From Agapetus fuscipes (lineage: Eukaryota; Arthropoda; Insecta; Trichoptera; Glossosomatidae): DNA of 64,000 nucleotides. The notes under the pieces were generated by a model. The model worked only from the letters and a program-made list of their open reading frames with translations, was not told the DNA's origin and searched no databases. Of this stretch, positions 1 to 10,700 are shown piece by piece (position 1 is the stretch's first letter; each line of letters starts with the position of its first letter). Position numbers and translations under genes: made by a program. The stretch is taken from the NCBI GenBank assembly GCA_951799405.1, contig OX637359.1:2476201-2540200 (forward strand), given 5' to 3'.

Positions 1-308
1 GAAAATTCCCCCCCCCCTTCCTTCCTATTTTTCCATAACCTCAAAGATGCATATATTTTCCGAAAAAAAGTGCGTTGAAGTTTTTTCTGTACACTATTTT
101 TTAGCTTTTTGGGGCCCCTTGGTAGCGTTTGCCTCATAAGACTTACACCCCAAAGACATTTTGTTGTGATGGTTGTAAACTAATGTCTTTTAAGTCTGTC
201 ATGGGGTCCCCTTTGGTCACAAATGCCCGGAAAGAGCTGGGCACAAATAAAAATATAAGAGTTTTGTTGGCCCTGCGGGGGCCTCCTGAGAGTGGGAGCC
301 CCCTGAGA

Positions 309-356
309 GGGGGGCCCTGGTTCGGTTGTACCGCTCGAACCGCCCTTAATCCGGGC
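309..356. repeat. Short GC-rich repeat, also at 1088-1128
   Basis: GGGCCCTGGTTCGG...CCGCTCGAACCGCCC-TTAATCCGGGCC occurs here and at 1088-1128, with a related partial copy in the other orientation near 890-925. Unidentified; perhaps one end of a DNA transposon. Confidence 0.4.
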
Positions 357-471
357 CTGCTCATCAGCGGAAATATTTTAATCAATATATTAACTTCAGC
401 TTCAAAATAAATTCCTGAGGTACCTCCTCATGAGGGTTTGTGGATATTATCCCCAATATATGCATCATGTG

Positions 472-611
472 GAGCTAGTTTCAGAAGCCTGGAAACCAGG
501 CGCAACGGGTTCCTTATGATGCTCTCTCATAAAGTCATCAACGGCTTAGTAGACAGTCCCACCCTGTTGGAGAGCTACAGGTTGTATGTGCCAGGCGACT
601 ACAGCCGTGGG
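472..611 (+). pseudogene. LINE reverse transcriptase C-terminal remnant
   Basis: Reads R-R-N-G-F-L-M-M-L-S-H-K-V-I-N-G-L-V-D-S then P-T-L-L-E-S-Y-R-L-Y-V-P, the typical C-terminal end of insect jockey/CR1-type reverse transcriptases. No longer open upstream. Confidence 0.55.
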
Positions 612-706
612 TGAGGACATAACTTATTTATGTACCAAAAAGCCTTACAGTGTCGACGCATCCTGTAGCTCGGAGTATAAAACTCTTAAATGAGGCTAAT
701 ATAGAC

Positions 707-727
707 ATCTTCTTCTTCTTCTTCTTG
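707..727. repeat. (CTT)n microsatellite
   Basis: Uninterrupted TCT/CTT repeats. Between 612 and 1660 I see no other gene-like signal except short repeats; an A-rich stretch follows at 1350-1365. Confidence 0.6.
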
Positions 728-1660
728 TGCCACTTCTAACAAAGATCATCATAGCTATTTTCATTTTTGATGCTGCGGCTCAAAACAGGGACTTGGTGCT
801 TCTGCCGCACCACTGTCACAGGTTCTTCAGCCACTATGTCCTTCGGCGTCCCTGAGATCTTCTCCCCTCAATCTTACCCTGAATGATAAGATCAAGCCCG
901 GATTAAGACCACTGGGGGCCCTGGTGCGGGGAAAGTCATGAGTGACCCCAACTCCCTTCTCCCTTACTCCCACCCCTCCATCCTCACCTACCATAAAAAC
1001 GAGTATAGACAAAGAGAGTAAAAAAAAATATAAGTTATTTAAGAATATTTTTATAAAACGTCTTGGGGGCCTCTAGGACGCGGGGGCCCTGGTTCGGCCG
1101 CACCGCTCGAACCGCCCTTAATCCGGGCCTCGATAAGATGCAGGAGACGGTAGGTTCTCATTTCTCATAATGTGACCGAAGTATATTAGCTTTCTCTGCT
1201 TAATGGTAGGCAGGAGCTCCTTTGTAGTGCGCATCTTCTATTGCAATCTAAATAGATTTAAATTTTTAACCAGAGATTTCCTCCCAGCGTGTTGATGGTT
1301 GAGAGGGTGCACTGCATGTGCACTGTAATTAGGGAAACCTCTGTTGTGCACAAAAAAAAATAAAAAATAAAAGAAGTCCATATGCGGCACCACTCACAAT
1401 ACAGTATGTACTCTACACAACCATAGTATTTTCAACCGTTTTCCTCACCACTACAATTACGCTATTATACTCAACTAAGCTACACATATAGTGTAACTTC
1501 TTACTTGCGTTATGCCTCTGCATTTTTGGTCATCGCTAGTCAGCTCTTAATTTTCAAACTTACACGGATGAAAGAAGCTGTGCGACTAGCCTGTGAAAAA
1601 AGGTAAGCCTCTGCGAGTGGTTGTAATTTTGCATATCAATATAATTATTATTTTAATATA

Positions 1661-1871
1661 AGGACCAGTCCGTAGTCTAGCGATAACGCTTCGGACTGGT
1701 AAATGAAAAGTCATGGGTTCAAATCACGGGTGGAGAACAAAAATATGCCATTTATAATTTCAAATATGCTCTTCGCTGGGTGAAAACATCATATACCTTT
1801 ACCAAAGACCGGTCACTAAATTTCCATCTACAGCAACTGGGTCTTGCTTGAGAATTGGCGGTTTGAAGAAG
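1661..1871 (+). mobile_element. SINE-1, tRNA-like head and body (no 5S part)
   Basis: GGACCAGTCCGTAGTCTAGC head with a degenerate B box (GGTTCAAATCA), then the shared SINE-1 body with ACCAAAGACCGGTCACT and ACTGGGTCTTGCTTGAGAAT. Directly joined to a SINE-2 copy. Confidence 0.7.
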
Positions 1872-2200
1872 TCCGGTTGATAGCTCAGTTGGTAGAATAC
1901 TTGTATTCCATGCCAAGAACTGGTGTCGGATTCCCAACAAGGGTATCAGAAATGGTTTCCTATTCAGTGTTTATTTCAAACCCAAAATAAAATACCAGCA
2001 AGGTTTACTCAACCTTCACAAGATATGAAAACCAACCTCCTAGGCAGTCGGGAAATCCCCACTTCAAGTGAAGTGTTTAGCGTAAGGCTACCCCCTTACT
2101 CGTGAAAATAAATAGGTTCAGCTCATCACATGCGACCCCTTCATGAAAAAAGTGGCAAGAAATTGCATTATATGTGCAGCTTACTTATGTTTGCGTTAAG
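1872..2200 (+). mobile_element. SINE-2, tRNA-derived
   Basis: GTCCGGTTGATAGCTCAGTTGG gives an A box; the B box is decayed. The body carries AAGGTTTACTCAACCTTCAC, CCCACTTCAAGTGAAG and a terminal ATATGTGCAGCTTA. Best intact copy is at 26131-26460. Confidence 0.7.
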
Positions 2201-2264
2201 TGATTAACAATTGATCTGAGACTGACGGTACACAATGGCATATTGCTACCGGCACTGATGATGT

Positions 2265-2510
2265 GTGGAAGTGAAGCATAGACAGTGAGTATAACAAGTT
2301 TACTCGTAGTCGTAAATGAACGGGTAAAAGAGAAATGCACACTAAAAGAGGATGTGAAAGTAAAGGTACAAAAGAATGTGATGAGATGGATATTTATTAT
2401 AGAAAGAAAATATGATTAAAGAATGTCAAAGTATACGTATATACAGAGGAAATGAGAAAGGAAAAGAGGAAATGGAAGACCGTTCAAGAAATAATAAAAT
2501 ATGTGGTAAT
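2265..2510 (+). pseudogene. LINE remnant related to LINE-A
   Basis: Broken coding sequence with R-E-M-H-T-K-R-G-C-E and [12 protein letters not shown] words and a K-E-E-M-E-D-R-S-like end; resembles the C-terminus seen at 42850-43164 on the other strand. Several stops. Confidence 0.45.
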
Positions 2511-2519
2511 TTTTGTAAT

Positions 2520-2720
2520 GAAAAGTAAAAATTGAAATTTATTTTGAAAAACGGATACACATATTTTCATAACAGATTCTTTGACATTATTGAAATTCGA
2601 AATTAGTTATTAAGAATTTATTAAGAGAGTTTTCCTTTGAAAATGGCATAAGCAAGTCAAAAGTACCTACTTGAAGTTAAATAAATGCTCAAATTTTGAA
2701 ATTAAACTCTGTGTTGTTTA
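2520..2720. repeat. Single arm of fold-back family F1
   Basis: Contains AAGTCAAAAGTACCTACTTG, AAATAAATGCTCAAATTTTG and AAACTCTGTG, matching one arm of the large inverted repeat at 13152-13814. From 2720 to 2973 nothing further recognised. Confidence 0.5.
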
Positions 2721-2977
2721 AAAATGTTTATACTTTCTGATCAATCTATAAATATTATATCTTGTGTCGATAAAACATTTCTGCACAATGGGTAGAAACC
2801 TAATAATAAGATGAAATTTCTATTGGAAAAAGAAGTTTATAGATACATATAAACTGGTTGAAGTTTATGGAACCAAATTTTTGGATTTCATGAGAGAAAA
2901 CAGATTTAATTTTGATTTTGAATGTGATTTGAGTTTGGTGGAACAGGACTTAAGTTAATACTTAAGTTAGTGCTTAA

Positions 2978-4629
2978 AGGCTGGTTCGGACAAGGCGAGT
3001 AATTTAGTCAAGTAACGAGTAATTTAGTGGCTAAACGTGTGCGAACCCCAACAATTTAGTCCAGTAGTTAAGTCAATGGTTTAGTCAAGCCGATCCATTT
3101 CATTCTATTTTTTCGGGCAAGTAGCGGCCCCGCCCACCGTCCGTGGGCGAGTGTTGCCGAGAAGCCACGGAAAAGTCCGAGTCCGAAGAGCCACGGAAAA
3201 GCCCGAGTCCGAGTCGAGTTTATTAGCGGCCGCGCCATTGGCCGCTCACTCTTGGCGGGGAAACGGAAGTGCAAGAATGGCGGCAATTTAAATTGGCTGC
3301 AGTTTGAAAATATAATGCCCGTTTTCAGCAAGAATATTTAAAGATAAAGTGCTGTTTAAAAATATTTAAGTACTTAAGAACTTCTTATATTTGCGAGCCC
3401 GATGTTCCGCTCCCTAAACTTAGCGACCTGTCAGTGAGGTTATGTCATGTTTAAACTGTAAATAAGTGGATATGCACACCGATATCCTTGGTTTTTTAGA
3501 AACTCTTGAGAATATAGAAGTTGCTAGGACTTATCTACGTCCAAAAAGTTTTGAGAAAGGTAATTTTTTTTCGATAAGAATAGTATGACATCGATTTTTG
3601 GTGCGGATATCAGCTGTCAAAAATACAATCATGTAGCTCCTTGCTGACAATAGAGCTGTACAAATATAGTTTTGGTAAAGATGTTGTGGAAATAACTATT
3701 ATCGTCCATGAATTTATTACGTATTTAAAAACATCGATCTTTTACATTGATCGATGTTTATAGGTACCTACCATAAATTTGTCATATCACAGGCCTTATG
3801 ATATCCTTCAGATGGATTGTTACTTGTTGTTTTGTACAGAAACAATTCAGTGACACACGGGGATAACTAATTAGAGGCATTACAATTTTATGCCACTGTA
3901 AGCCATCAGCTAGTATCTGTGACAGACGTGAGAGGCGTATGTAGCAGGATTGAACAAGTTTCTCGCGGTCAGCCTCTGAAAAGTTGAACCATGTTTCTTC
4001 TTTAACTTGATAATTGATTGGTGACCGCCGTGTATTTGAAAATGCCGATTTTACATGTCGAATATTGATGTTAATTGTCAACAACGAAAAACGCGACAGA
4101 GAAATGCATCTGAATGCAGCTGCAGACTACGAGCCGTATTATAGTGTGTGCATACAAAATATACTTTGTACACATCATTGAAAAGATAAAAATTCAATTA
4201 AAAAATAATGTTTGCAGCGTAAATGGTAGATATTATTTTAAACATCAAATAGTCATGTGTTGTTTTTATTTAAAATGTGTATATTATTTTATAAACCATA
4301 AAATACATTTCGAATTTACAAAAGTCGAGTTTCGAAGTTGTTTGCTAAACAGGCTCCTAGCTAGGTGGCCGGGCATAAATCAGTTAATATTACCAAACTA
4401 TAGCCAATTTAAAGGGCTTTATAATAACATGATTTTAATACTCAATTAATATTTTCAAACTGCAGCCAATTCAAATTTTCCGCCATTATAGAAAGGGCTT
4501 TCTGCAGCCAACTTCGCACTTGTGTACTGTACTGGACCGTAATGCGAACGCTTCACGGGCGAGTAGCGCCCCGCCCACTACTAAATTACTCGCTACTTGA
4601 CTAAATCAGTGGCCTCGTGCGAACTAGCC
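2978..4629. mobile_element. piggyBac-like MITE inserted in gene C last exon
   Basis: Flanked by TTAA on both sides (2974-2977 and 4630-4633). Left end AGGCTGGTTCGGACAAGGCG and right end CGTGCGAACTAGCC form an inverted repeat that extends imperfectly through ATTTAGTCAAGTAACGAGT-like sequence and a GGCTGCAGTTTGAAAATAT block. There is no transposase-sized ORF in 1652 bp. TTAA duplication is the hallmark of piggyBac-type elements; family assignment is inference. Confidence 0.75.
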
Positions 4630-4717
4630 TTAAGACATGTGCATGTTTGGCAGCCATCTTTGTCGTATTTGAATCCATATGGTTTACAGTCACAACGGCA
4701 CTTGACTGGGTGGCAAA
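4593..4717 (-). CDS. Gene C exon c4: antistasin-like domain 2 with MITE-derived end
   Basis: Acceptor TTTTTTCCAG; reads C-H-P-V-K-C-R-C-D-C-K-P-Y-G-F, then K-D-G-C-Q-T-C-T-C-L-K and A-S-S-H-E-A-T-D-L-V-K before TAG. The last 11 residues and the stop are read from the terminal inverted repeat of the element at 2978-4629. There is no second D-P-C half. If the insertion is removed at its TTAA, the frame would end two codons earlier in TAA. Confidence 0.8.
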
Positions 4718-7700
4718 CTGGAAAAAAGAAAAACAATGCAAGAAGGTGTTTTTTTATTGAAATTGTAAAGATTGATCAAGAATCAAGATATTTCAAGTAG
4801 CCAGAAACAGTCAGGTAAGAGCTTACATTATCATTATCAATTAATAATAATTGACCCCACAATTTCTTTTTGGGAAAATTTATAAACAATATTGATAACT
4901 TATATAAAGCTATTTTTGAATTTCTGTACAAAATATTTTTTATTCCAATGTTGGCTTGATGATTAGGAGTGCTAATATTAATAATAATAAAAGTATTATA
5001 TTTTGTAGAAAATTCATATTGCTTAATTTATAATTTTTTGAATGAATTCAAACAAAACACTGTTTATTTTCACAATAAAATTTATTTAAAAAGATTAAAA
5101 TCTTTAAAAAAAATTACAAACGTTTTCGACCTAGTAGATCATCATCAGGTATGATGACCTGATGATGATCTACTAGGTCGAAAACGTTTGTAATTTGTTT
5201 TAAAGATTTTAATCTTTGTAAATAAATTTTATTGTGCAAAGAAACAGTGTTTTGTTTGAATTCATTCAAAAAATTATAAATTAAATAATAATATTAGGAT
5301 GATTTATTTGGTGAGCGCTGTTTTTGTGTGTATTACACCTCAAGAGCCCTCTGCGAGCTTGGTCGTCGCTGTAGAAAGCGCCAATTCTCAAGCAAGACCC
5401 AGTTGTTGTAAGGTTGGATGGACCTTTCAGTGACCGCTCTTTGGTAAAGGTTTTTGAATTTTTCAACTCAGCGAAGAGCACATTCGAAATATAAATGCTA
5501 TATTTTTTGTACTCCGCCGGGATCCGAATCCACAACCTTCCATTTAGCCCAACGCAGCAAGTTTTTTCTTTTCACTCTCAAAGTGCTATTTTTGCTTCTG
5601 TGAGCCCGAGCTATACTTTACTTTGTTTGTCTCATCGTTTTACGTGCGCATGTGTAGTTATTTTTTGGATTCGACTTTTTATTTTTGTGTTTTTCGTGAA
5701 ACAGTGTCTGTGCTAAAATAAATTTCTAGAGCCGCTCTCGTAAACCCCACTGACCCGTGCAGTGTCTCAAAACGTGCACCGCAATATTCCCTATCGTTCG
5801 ACATATCACGCGTTGATATCTAATAATAATTTGTATCAAAATCGCGAAAAATCTTTTTTCTTGTATCGCGAAATTTTAGGCCTACTCCGGAAAGCCCACT
5901 CGATGGCATTTCTCGGAACCATCACCATTAAGCCCGCCCCGCCCCCCCCCGTCACCCCCGGCCATTAGTAGGCCACGCGCGCGCTCCTGATTGGCTTCGG
6001 TCAAGCCCCACCCCAAGGTCATTAGCTGGCCACGCCCCCAGTCATTAGCTGGCCAAACCCCCCCCCCTCCCGGCCGTACACGACACGGCCTTCCCTGGCT
6101 GGCCCCGCCTGGCCACGGTTTCCCCCGCCTGGTCCCGCCCACCAGCGGGCCTGGCCGTCTCTCTTATTGGACCAACTAAGGCAGGGCCCGACTGCTTGGA
6201 GTTTCATTGATTGATAAACTCCAACCATGCCGCTTGCCCATACGCCGACGGCCCACAAGCCACGGATTAAGACGAGGAAGAGAAGGGGAAGCCAGAGTGG
6301 CTCCCTCCCTTCTTCTTCAGGTAGCTGCAGCCCCCCTCCCGACCGTCGCACCACCCCTCGCGCGTCAACGTCCGCCGCCAACTCCCCCACAGCCCCGGTA
6401 GCCCCCACCACCCCGTGTACCCCCCGCGCCGCTGTCCCCACAACCTCACCCGCTGCAGGCTTTGAGGAGGCCTTCAGGGGCATCAAGGAGCTATACAACT
6501 CCAAGGCCAACAAGACCACCAAGGCTGAAAGAGCCCTCATTGACCAGCTGCTGGACAACATCAGCTGGGAGAGAGCCGCTATCCGCGAGCGAAGCGGGGA
6601 CCAGGAGGTGGAACTCCTCCAGGCCCAGCTCGAGCTTGCTAAAACTAAGCTCGCCCTCTCCGATATGGAAATGGAGCTAAGCAAGGCTAAGCTCCTAATT
6701 ACCACCCTCAGGAGGAATCTAGAGGACTCCTCCGCGACCTCCGCTGCCCCGCAGGCACCTTCCACCGCCGCCGCCGCGACTGCTGCCCCTTTCCGTCTTT
6801 CTAGGACGTGGAGCAAAGTTGCGGCAGGGAAGCCCGACTTCCCACCCCTGGGGCCCGCTCGCCCAGTGGTAATTGTCAGCTCCAAAGCTGACAATGACAC
6901 CCCCCGCTCGTTTGAGAGGACCCTTCAGGCCCTCTCTAACGAAGTTAACCCGCAGTCTCTGGGTGTCGAGGTAGTCCGAAAGGACAAGACTCGTAATGGG
7001 GGCGTAGCCGTACGGCTGCGTACCCAGGAGCAGGCCTCCAAGTTGATCCAGGCCCTATCAAAGAGCGCTGGTCTGTCAGCCCAAGGTCCGCAACCGAGGA
7101 TGCCCAGGTGCATCATCTTCGGGCTGCCCCAAACCACAACAATAGATGAGCTGTCCTCGGCAATCGCGGCCCAGACAGAGGATCACTCCACCTTGACTCG
7201 AGAAGAGATAAAGCGCCGAGTGACGCTCTCCCACAAGACAGGTCCCCGTACAGGGAACTGCCATTTTGTCGTCAACGTCCCCCCGTGCATCAGATCTGCC
7301 CTGATAAGCAGAGGCCGCCTGTTCCTAGGCTGGGATGCCCACGGTATCCGGGACTTCTGTGGAGCCACCCGCTGCCACAGATGCCAGATATTTGGCCACA
7401 TCGCAAGAAATTGCAATAAGCCGAGCGTGTGCTCGAAGTGCGCTGGCCCCCATGATAGGGACCAGTGCAAGGCGGAGGCCGCCCTCCATAAGTGCGCTAC
7501 GTGCACGCAGCACAAGGCCCCCGCGGGCGATCATCAGACGGGCGACGAGAATTGCCCCGCGCGACTCGCCGCGGCCCGCCGAGAGATGGCCAGAACAAAT
7601 TACTAATGGCTCTCATGATAGGACAGCTGAACGCCAACAACAGCCAAGCGGCAACGGCAGAGGCCCAAATCATCATGGAGGCCCACAAACTGGACGTGCT

Positions 7701-10700
7701 GCTCCTGCAGGAGCAGTACACCAGGGAGGGGGCAACCTGGGGGCTGGGGCCAGACGCCCGCACAGTGGAAACCGGACATCCCCCGAGAGCTGCGGTAGTC
7801 ATAGCGAACCCTTCCGTCAAGGTACTGTTTCTCTCCCATCTTTCCACCGATTTCCAGAGCTGCATTGAGCTGCAATGGAGCTCCAGAGAGTCCTTATACA
7901 TTATATCTGTCTACTTTAAATTTTCCATTCCCACTGAGGAATTTCTTCCCCCGCTCGAGCGCGCTCTCTCCTGTCTTAGGGGAAAGCCTGTGCTCATCGG
8001 CGGGGACCTTAACATTCAGTCTACCCTCTGGGCTCCGTGCGTGCCGGCTTCTCGCACCAGAGATCAAGGCCGCACCTTCCTGGAGGAGTTCATTTACACT
8101 GAACAACTGACCGTCATTAATGATCCTCTTAGCATTCCTACCTTCACGTCACACTCAGGGACCGGGGAGTCGCACATAGATGCGACACTCACAAGCCCCT
8201 CTTTTAGCCCCTTTGCCATCTCCGACTGGCAGGTTCACCCAGGCGCTTCTTGTAGCGATCATAGACTCATCACATACAGGTTATCCACCCATACTTCTCT
8301 TCCCCCTATCCCCCTCTCTGGAGCTGCACTTCCTGCGCACTTTAGGGCCGGAAACGAAGTGGGATGGGAGGGCTTCAGGGCCAGCCTTGGGGAGCGCTTC
8401 GACCGCATCGCCCGTGAGGGCTGTAATGGTCCGGAAGAAGCTGCCGATAGGCTGCAGGAGGCCATCATCATGTCCGCCAATGAGTCCATTGGGCGTTGTG
8501 GCCCGCCGCGATCGAGACCCTCCGCCTGGTGGAACAACGGGCTTGCGGCCCTCCAGGGAAGGGTTAAACATGCAAGGAGGAAGCACCAGCGGGCCGTGGC
8601 AGGTACCTACTGTCCCTGTCATCTCAGTGACACCGCGCTGTCACAGATCATCCCAGCCCCTCAGGTTGTCCCCCCACTTGATACTGCCGCCGCCCGCGAT
8701 GGCGCCGGCGCCGTCACCTCCTGCCCGCGCTGCGCTTCCCGCACCATCCCCGACCGGTATGGGGTTTCACCTGTGGCGTTCCTTAAGAACGCCCTCCGGA
8801 GATCACTTCGAGTGTATAAGCAGGAGATGAAGAAGGAAAAGAAGGCCGCGTGGCGCGCGTTCATCACTGCTAGCACTAATCCGGACCCCTGGGGAGAGGC
8901 ATACCGCATGGTAATGTCTAGCGTCACGCTGGGCGGGGTGCTTAGCGGAATCACTCTTCCTGGGGCGCGCGGCCACTCTGGCACACTCACGTCCACGTGC
9001 GAGGCCTTCCTCGACGCGCTCATCACCACGGACTGCCCGCTGATTGACAGCGAGCAAGATGCACAGATCCGTGCCGAGGCTGCGCGTCCATTGGATAGCG
9101 CAGAGTCGTCTCTACCCACCTTCAGTGAGATAGATGCGATTGTAAAATCACTTGCTCCGCGGAAAGCCCCTGGACTAGATAGAATCAATAATTCTATGGT
9201 CAAGGTGGCGTGGGCCGTAGCCCCACACGACATTAAAGCCATTTTCGCCGCGTGCATCCAGCAAGGAGTCTTCCCGCGCTGTTGGAAGGTCGGCCTCCTC
9301 AAGGTACTCCGCAAAACCACCGCGAAACCACCGACGGACCCTAAAGCATATCGCCCCATAACCCTTCTCCCAGTCCTTGGGAAGATACTCGAAAAGCTCA
9401 TCGCTAATCGAGTTGAATCCCACCTCACCACTTCCGGAATGTCAATTTCCGCCCGCCAGTATGGCTTCCGGCCTGGCCTCTCTACGGAGGACGCCATCCG
9501 GTCGGCCATGGTGGCGGTCAGGGAATCGACTTCCAAGTACGTACTGGCGGTTCTCCTGGACATTTCAGGCGCTTTCGATAGCGCCTGGTGGCCTATGATC
9601 TTGGCGAAGCTCAGGCGTCGTAATATTCCGGCTAATATATACGACTGCATAGCTTCGTACTTCTCCGCGCGACGCGTTACGATGGACGCGGGCCCCACCC
9701 TTATTGAGAGGGATGTATCCAGGGGATGCCCCCAGGGCTCAGTCCTCGGGCCCCTCCTCTGGAACATCCTGTTTGATGATCTTCTCTCTCTCCCTCTCTC
9801 CCTCTCCCCCAGGGCTGCGAGGTGCGTGCTTACGCGGACGATGCGCTTCTCACTGTGGAGGCGGGATCACGTGCTGAGATGGAATCTCTATCTCAGTCAG
9901 CCCTCCGCGCCATAGCAGACTGGGGGGTTAATAATAAGCTCTCCTTTGCTCCCCACAAGACCGAAGCTATCCTCCTCAAGGGTAAGCTAGACGTCGGTAG
10001 ACCCCCAAAAATAATGTTCCTAGACACACGCGTAAAATTCTCGCGGACCGTAGTATACCTGGGCGTTTCCCTGAACGCCAACTTCCCCTTCGTTGAGCAC
10101 GCGAAAGCCATCACCCAGAAGGCGAATAGCGCATTCGGGAAGATGGCTCGACTATCGAACACGTCGTGGGGCCTGCGGGGTCGTGCACTCCGCATCCTCT
10201 ATGACTCGGTCTTCCTCGGCACCGCCGCTTATGCGGCGTCATGCTGGGCGGACAAGTGTCGGCGTGGAAATGCACGACGCGCGGCGCTTTCCGGTCAGAG
10301 GAGTTCGTTGCTCCTCCTGACAAAAGCGTACCGATCCACCGCGACGGACTCGCTCCCGGCCCTAGCCGGGGTGCTCCCCCTCGACCTCGAGCTCCAGTAC
10401 CGCGCCGCTATCGGTTCTCTCAGGCGAGGCCTCCCGGCCAAGCTTGAACATCAGGTGATCCCGCCGCCGCCGGATGGACGCCTGACGCAGCGTGTCAGGG
10501 ACTCGGTTCGCGACGCTATATACGCACAGTGGCAAAGGTACTGGGACGTCACATCGTGTGACAAGGTCATCTACTCCTTTTTTCCGTCGATCGGGGAGCG
10601 CATGGCTGCGCGGTGGCTCGTCCCGGACCACTTCACCAGCCAGTTCCTCACTGGTCACGGGAAATTTGCGCACTACCTTTTAGAACGGGGCGTCATCTCT

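Noticed and set aside
129..410. 93-codon ORF near the window start
   Set aside because: No domain, spans a repeated GC-rich motif and overlaps an antisense ORF of similar length; chance frame.
6022..6900. Minus-strand ORF of 292 codons
   Set aside because: Antisense shadow of the R1-like ORF1 and its 5' UTR; no recognisable domain.
8661..9767. Minus-strand ORF of 368 codons
   Set aside because: Lies opposite the endonuclease/reverse transcriptase frame of the R1-like ORF2; GC-rich codon bias creates an antisense shadow.
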